NCBI RefSeq assembly: GCF_024330105.1
Contig: NZ_JANDHW010000001.1
Location: 415,519 to 479,518, forward strand
DNA: 64,000 bases
Direction of reading: 5' to 3'
Origin: Coprobacter tertius
Lineage (GTDB): Bacteria > Bacteroidota > Bacteroidia > Bacteroidales > Coprobacteraceae
The notes under the pieces were generated by a model. The model was not told the DNA's origin. It searched no databases and saw nothing but the letters and a program-made list of their open reading frames with translations. Both the position numbers and the translations under genes were made by a program. This document shows positions 60,298-64,000 of the stretch, in pieces (positions within the stretch are counted from its first letter, which is position 1; each line of letters starts with the position of its first letter).

Positions 60298-61164
60298 TCA
60301 AATATCGATTCCTGTAAATTTTTTCAGCGCAAAACCGATTACAAAACTGACAGCTGCCACACTAAAACTTAAAATAGCCATTTCTCCGAATCTTTTTCTA
60401 AAACTTTCGCTTCGTGCTACGGCATAATAATAATTAAAAAGTGCGATGATAAAAAGTGCGATACATAACATAGTGCCTAAAGCAGCCAATACGTTCCCTA
60501 TAAAAATGAAAGGTGCTATTAATGCGGCTACCGTGATAATGTAGGCAATGCCTGTGTATATTGCGGCTTTTATGGGACGTTTATTTTTCCCCGCTTCTGA
60601 TTTGGTCGAGAGGTATTCTGAGGATGCCATCGATAAGGCAGCGGCTATTCCTGTAATACCGCCGGTAAGAGCAATAAGTTTAGAGTCGTTCAAGGCAAGG
60701 GTAAATCCGGCCAAAGCCCCCGTGAATTCAACCAATGCGTCGTTCAGTCCTAAAACAACCGAACCCATATATTCGAGGCGTTCTTCTTGAATCAACGATA
60801 TAAGTTCTTTTTCATGTTTTTCTTCTGCTTCGGCCAGCTCTGTCAAGTCGGCATATCCTGTATATCCCGCATAATTATTATGAGCGTTTTGTTCGCTCGA
60901 TTCCATTCGCTTAATGGCAAATGTTATTCCCAATATGCGAGCCAGCCAGTAATATTTAAATATTCTCCAGCGATTGGGTTTGGGAGTGACACCAGTATAT
61001 TTTTTTAGAATATGGTAATGCTTTATTTCTTCGTTGGCAATCGATAACAATACTTTTCGATTATTTTCGTCTTTCTCTATCGAAGCCAGTGTCGAATATA
61101 CTCTATATTCCGTTATTTCATTTTGTTGAAATTTCAGGAGTTTTTTCCGGTTAGCGTTATCCAT
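60298..61164 (-). CDS. VIT1/CCC1-type metal transporter with ferritin-like N-terminal domain
   Basis: 288 residues. The first ~130 form a rubrerythrin/ferritin-like helical bundle with Glu/His ligands (FQQNEITEYRVYSTLASIEK, LLSIANEEIKHYHILKKY, AEEKHEKELISLIQ). The rest is a CCC1/VIT1 membrane domain: VVLGLNDALVEFTGALAGF, GGITGIAAALSMASSEYLST, and further helices to the end. Such fused proteins (MbfA type) export iron or manganese from the cytosol. A -7 element lies 21 bp upstream. Confidence 0.9.
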   Translation of the reverse strand: MDNANRKKLLKFQQNEITEYRVYSTLASIEKDENNRKVLLSIANEEIKHYHILKKYTGVTPKPNRWRIFKYYWLARILGITFAIKRMESSEQNAHNNYAGYTGYADLTELAEAEEKHEKELISLIQEERLEYMGSVVLGLNDALVEFTGALAGFTLALNDSKLIALTGGITGIAAALSMASSEYLSTKSEAGKNKRPIKAAIYTGIAYIITVAALIAPFIFIGNVLAALGTMLCIALFIIALFNYYYAVARSESFRKRFGEMAILSFSVAAVSFVIGFALKKFTGIDI

Positions 61165-61184
61165 ATGTTAATTATATAATAGTA

Positions 61185-61192
61185 CAAATATA
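61185..61192 (-). promoter_or_regulatory. -7 element of the VIT1-like gene
   Basis: TATATTTG on the minus strand, 21 bp upstream of the ATG; the leader would be short. Confidence 0.5.
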
Positions 61193-61711
61193 GCGAAATT
61201 TATCGGTAGGGGGATACAGAAATATGTGATAATTCCGGCTTGCTTTGCAAAGCGGGTATCCTTAACAGATGAAATACTGAGCCTTTGAAATAATTTTATA
61301 GTGAAAAGAGAAAATTGGTAGTAATTTGTATTCTGTGAGGGCTACGCATTTTTGAATGTGTAGAAATAGCTAGAAAGGGAATGAAAATTCAGTTAAGTTC
61401 GGTTTATTAACTCTATATGTAACCTAAACTAACCTCACGTAGACATATTTGCTTTTGTATATGTCTATGGGTTGATAGAAAACGAAGATAAAGTTCTGAT
61501 GAAAATATGGATCAAAGACGGAGATTTATCTCTTTCTCTTTTGGCTGCAACACTTCATTCATGAGTAATTGAACGATATGCTTCATTAGGTAGGAAGCCG
61601 GAGACAGTTGCTAAGGAAAGCATTTTGAATACGGCCAAATACAAGGAATCATATAACAGCAGAGGGAAATGCTAATGTTTTGCATAATGAGAGCTAACGG
61701 AGATAAAAACA
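61193..61711. other. 519-bp region without a recognised gene
   Basis: No frame longer than about 30 codons makes sense. A 9-bp inverted repeat TAGACATAT/ATATGTCTA (61440-61448/61459-61467) is present. No transposase similarity was visible. Confidence 0.6.
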
Positions 61712-61746
61712 AAGAGGCGAATCGTGTTTTACACGGTCCGCCTCTT
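61712..61746 (-). terminator. tRNA-Gly/tRNA-Leu terminator
   Basis: On the minus strand AAGAGGCG pairs with CGCCTCTT with an inner CGTGT/ACACG stem, followed by TTTGTTTTTATC. Confidence 0.8.
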
Positions 61747-61750
61747 AAAG

Positions 61751-61834
61751 TACCCGGAGCGGGACTTGAACCCGCACAGCTGCAATAGCCAAAGGATTTT
61801 AAGTCCTTCGTGTCTACCATTCCACCATCCGGGC
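61751..61834 (-). tRNA. tRNA-Leu (anticodon TAA)
   Basis: 84 nt, class II with a long variable arm. Acceptor GCCCGGA/TCCGGGT with discriminator A, anticodon loop ACTTAAAAT (TAA), T-arm GGTTCAAGTCC. CCA not encoded. It lies 7 bp after tRNA-Gly and is probably co-transcribed. Confidence 0.95.
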
Positions 61835-61841
61835 AGCATGG

Positions 61842-61914
61842 AGCGAAAGACGGGACTCGAACCCGCGACCCTAACCTTGGCAAGGTTATGCTCTACCAAC
61901 TGAGCTACTTTCGC
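61842..61914 (-). tRNA. tRNA-Gly (anticodon GCC)
   Basis: 73 nt. Acceptor GCGAAAG/CTTTCGC with discriminator T, anticodon loop TTGCCAA (GCC), T-arm GGTTCGAGTCC. First gene of the tRNA-Gly-Leu unit. Confidence 0.96.
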
Positions 61915-61925
61915 AATTGCGAGTG

Positions 61926-61933
61926 CAAATATA
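61926..61933 (-). promoter_or_regulatory. -7 element of the tRNA-Gly-Leu promoter
   Basis: TATATTTG inside the block CTATATTTGCACTCGCAA, identical to that upstream of tRNA-Phe. Confidence 0.65.
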
Positions 61934-61991
61934 GAACTGTTTTTTGTTTTTACAAAAAATTACATGTGAAAAGTTGATCGTTCGCCGGCTT

Positions 61992-62480
61992 TTAATTGGA
62001 AATTACATATGATCCCGATGTCGGACTTCCGTAGACGACGTATTTTCGTAAAAAGTATTTGCGTTTACGGGCTTCTCCGCTAAGAGGGGAGCCGCTTCCG
62101 TTAAAAATCTCGTAGGTAGAGCCGCAAACCGGGCATTTGGCGTAAAGTTTATCGACATCTACTTCTATGCGTACGTTGGCTCGACTTTCTACCGGACAGG
62201 ACAAATCGAAGGCGAGAGGTTGTCCTTCGTAATTGCTAAGTAATAATACTCCGCCGAAACCCGTACTGGAAGATACGCTGTATTGGAACCCTGTAGGTAC
62301 CTGTTGGCTTTTTATGAAATTACGATGGTCGGGAAATGCGTGTACTCCGTAAATATTCCAGCGGGCGGCGTCGATGCTGATGTGCACGGGAGTGGTAGGG
62401 ATACGGTTGTAGTCGTTCTTATCACAGCTGCTGAATATAAGGCAAAACAAAATGATGTACCGGAACAGGTTTGTCTTCAT
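61992..62480 (-). CDS. Lipoprotein with degenerate Rieske-like domain
   Basis: 162 residues. Lipobox at IFSSCDKND. Central and C-terminal parts resemble a Rieske fold (GGVLLLSNYEGQPLAFDLSC, PVESRANVRIEVDVDKLYAK, CPVCGSTYEIFNG), but the cluster motifs C-x-H and C-x-x-H are here C-P-V and C-P-V-C: the His ligands are missing and an extra Cys is present. The product may bind zinc or a different cluster, or none. The stop is 66 bp past tRNA-Gly; the start overlaps the end of the aldo/keto reductase gene by 4 bp. Confidence 0.7.
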   Translation of the reverse strand: MKTNLFRYIILFCLIFSSCDKNDYNRIPTTPVHISIDAARWNIYGVHAFPDHRNFIKSQQVPTGFQYSVSSSTGFGGVLLLSNYEGQPLAFDLSCPVESRANVRIEVDVDKLYAKCPVCGSTYEIFNGSGSPLSGEARKRKYFLRKYVVYGSPTSGSYVISN

Positions 62481-63451
62481 GATTTCAAAATTTTTTCGAT
62501 CCGGGATAATTCTTCAGCGGAAAAAGGCGTACTGTCGAGTGCGTTCAAACTCGATTTCAGTTGTTCGGTGTTACGCGCTCCTACAATTACAGAAGTTACT
62601 TTATCGTTTTGCAGTAACCAAGCCAAAGCCATTTGGGAGATACTTTCGTTTCGGGTGCGGGCGATCTCTTGCAACAAAGATACGGTATGTTCGTTTTGTG
62701 GAGTAATATCGTCCTTTTTCAGATATCCGTCCGGACGATCGGCTCGAGAGCCTTTAGGTATTCCTTGTATGTATTTTCCGGTCAGAAGACCTTGCGCCAG
62801 CGGAGAAAAGGCGACAAATCCCGATCCGTTATCGGCTGCCGTTTGAAGATGTGCTTCTTCTACTCCGCGGCTTAACAGGTTATAACGGTCTTGGTAAACG
62901 ATACAGGGAGTCCCTGCATTTTTTAGAAAATCGAATGCGAATAATAATTTATCGGCCGGATATTTCGATAGACCGATATAAAGAGCTTTTCCCCGGCGTA
63001 CAATGTCGCAGAGAGCGGTGAGTGTTTCTTCGAGGGGCGTTTCGGGATCGTAGCGATGGCTGTAAAATATATCTACATATTCGGTTCCGAGACGTTTCAG
63101 ACTCTGATCGATACTGGCCATGATGTATTTGCGTGATCCCCCGTCACCGTATGGCCCTTCCCACATACGATGCCCCGCTTTGGTGGTAATGATCATTTCG
63201 TCACGGTGAGATCCGAACTCCTGCTTCAGCATTTTTCCGAAATTTTCTTCGGCGCTTCCTGCGGGAGGACCGTAGTTATTAGCCAAGTCGAAATGCGTGA
63301 TGCCGCGATCGAAGGCATAGCGGATGATTTCGAGTCCGTTTTCGTAACTATCTATGCCTCCGAAGTTATGCCAGAGGCCCAACGATACGGGAGGAAGTAA
63401 AAGTCCGCTGTCACCGCACCTGCGGTATGGCGTATTTAAATATCTGTACAT
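62477..63451 (-). CDS. Aldo/keto reductase, YghZ-like
   Basis: 324 residues from the ATG at 63451 (MYRYLNTPYRRCGDSGLLLP; frame open to 63502). NADPH-binding TIM barrel with GITHFDLANNYGPPAGSAEE (catalytic Asp and Tyr), ITTKAGHRMWEGPYGDGGSR, KYIMASIDQSLKRLGTEYVD and IFYSHRYDPETPLEE, all matching the L-glyceraldehyde 3-phosphate reductase (YghZ) group. It reduces aldehydes in the cytosol. A promoter with both boxes lies 38-69 bp upstream. Confidence 0.92.
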   Translation of the reverse strand: MYRYLNTPYRRCGDSGLLLPPVSLGLWHNFGGIDSYENGLEIIRYAFDRGITHFDLANNYGPPAGSAEENFGKMLKQEFGSHRDEMIITTKAGHRMWEGPYGDGGSRKYIMASIDQSLKRLGTEYVDIFYSHRYDPETPLEETLTALCDIVRRGKALYIGLSKYPADKLLFAFDFLKNAGTPCIVYQDRYNLLSRGVEEAHLQTAADNGSGFVAFSPLAQGLLTGKYIQGIPKGSRADRPDGYLKKDDITPQNEHTVSLLQEIARTRNESISQMALAWLLQNDKVTSVIVGARNTEQLKSSLNALDSTPFSAEELSRIEKILKS

Positions 63452-63488
63452 ATATTCAGAATATGTTTTTATGTATAATCGTTTATAA

Positions 63489-63520
63489 CAAAGATAATGC
63501 AATCTCGGTGTAAAGTCAAG
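63489..63520 (-). promoter_or_regulatory. Aldo/keto reductase promoter
   Basis: On the minus strand CTTG (63517-63520) and TATCTTTG (63489-63496) with 20 bp between. Confidence 0.6.
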
Positions 63521-63780
63521 TTAATTTTCATTTTCCTTAGGTACGGTTTATCATATTTAAAGATAAGAAATAAAATCGAAAGATGAAATGCCTCGGAAAG
63601 ACGAGTCGGCGCCGAGGGATCACCTGAGCAATGCGAAAAGTATGATATGCCCGGGGCGACCGTCCTTTTGTCCTCCTGAACATAAGTGAAGGATCTCCCG
63701 GGAAGTGCACCAAAGGTAAAATCGATTAAATAATTAATGTATTTTAAAATATTGCATGCTGTTTTCTATTAAAATTTAAT
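63521..63780. other. Intergenic region with GC-rich segment, no gene
   Basis: 63590-63710 has higher GC than any neighbouring spacer and carries the phrase AAGTGAAGGATCTCCCGGG; similar phrases occur as dispersed intergenic repeats in many bacteria. No frame, tRNA or terminator was recognised. Confidence 0.5.
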
Positions 63781-63788
63781 TACTTTTG
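63781..63788 (+). promoter_or_regulatory. -7 element upstream of the final open frame
   Basis: TACTTTTG fits TAnnTTTG; no convincing -33 box. It would give a leader of about 110 nt before the ATG at 63906. Confidence 0.45.
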
Positions 63789-63905
63789 CGCTTGAGTAAA
63801 CAGCTAAATGGCCGACAATTTATGAATAGCGATTGCGATTACCGCATAACAGGGAATTCCCCTTGTTTATTTACTAACGGAAATTTAAAATTATCCGTAA
63901 ATTAT

Positions 63906-64000
<95 letters not shown>

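Noticed and set aside
61193..61711. Insertion-sequence remnant between the VIT1-like gene and the tRNAs
   Set aside because: Neither a transposase fragment nor flanking terminal repeats could be seen; only one 9-bp inverted repeat.

Overview
The window is chromosomal DNA from a low-GC Bacteroidota bacterium, most likely order Bacteroidales. Evidence: promoters of the Bacteroides type (TTTG at -33, TAnnTTTG at -7), the type IX secretion pair porU-porV beside ispF, divergent rpmH and efp, an ECF sigma/FecR/TonB-receptor/DUF4249 locus, BfmA/BtgA-type mobilization genes and OmpP1/FadL and Pst genes of Bacteroidota type. The species cannot be fixed from sequence alone.

Layout. 1-22,000 is mostly core genome: ispF (cut by the window edge), porV, porU, an FAH-family hydrolase, rex, an eIF1/SUI1-like factor, an AddA-like helicase-nuclease, rpmH, efp, queC, a glycosyltransferase, radC, dsbD, small enzymes, a TspO protein, an EamA permease and a DUF4130 protein/radical-SAM pair linked to DNA metabolism. 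A lone PD-(D/E)XK nuclease follows (22,026-23,555).

About 24,045-36,943 is an integrative mobilizable element inserted in the 3' end of tRNA-Phe. A 13-bp piece of the tRNA is repeated at its far end, and the integrase sits next to the tRNA. It carries an ABC-three-component (ABC-3C) conflict system (SMEK-like effector, middle component, DUF2326 ATPase), a relaxase-like DUF5712 protein with BfmA and a probable oriT, a TetR-controlled cargo (nitroreductase, DUF2271 lipoprotein, outer-membrane protein) with three copies of one operator motif, and four excisionase-like HTH genes in an A-B/A-B arrangement around a large inverted repeat.

After tRNA-Pro, 37,536-43,050 is a toxin-immunity array: two near-identical RHS-type C-terminal toxin modules with an HEFGH zincin motif, four paralogous exported proteins that are probable immunity proteins, and remnants of the toxin 3' end in front of the two immunity genes that have lost their toxin. 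A transglutaminase-like gene broken by an in-frame TAG and a frameshift lies upstream. 43,219-47,037 is a four-gene phage tail-fibre-like cluster with no other phage genes.

47,188-64,000 returns to core genome: pstB-pstA-pstC with divergent pstS, an OmpP1/FadL protein, rplU-rpmA, a low-molecular-weight tyrosine phosphatase, the sigma/anti-sigma/TonB locus, a VIT1/CCC1 transporter with a ferritin-like head, tRNA-Leu and tRNA-Gly, a Rieske-like lipoprotein and an aldo/keto reductase. The window ends in a reading frame interrupted by an (AC)16 tract, a possible phase-variable gene. No rRNA genes and no CRISPR array were seen.
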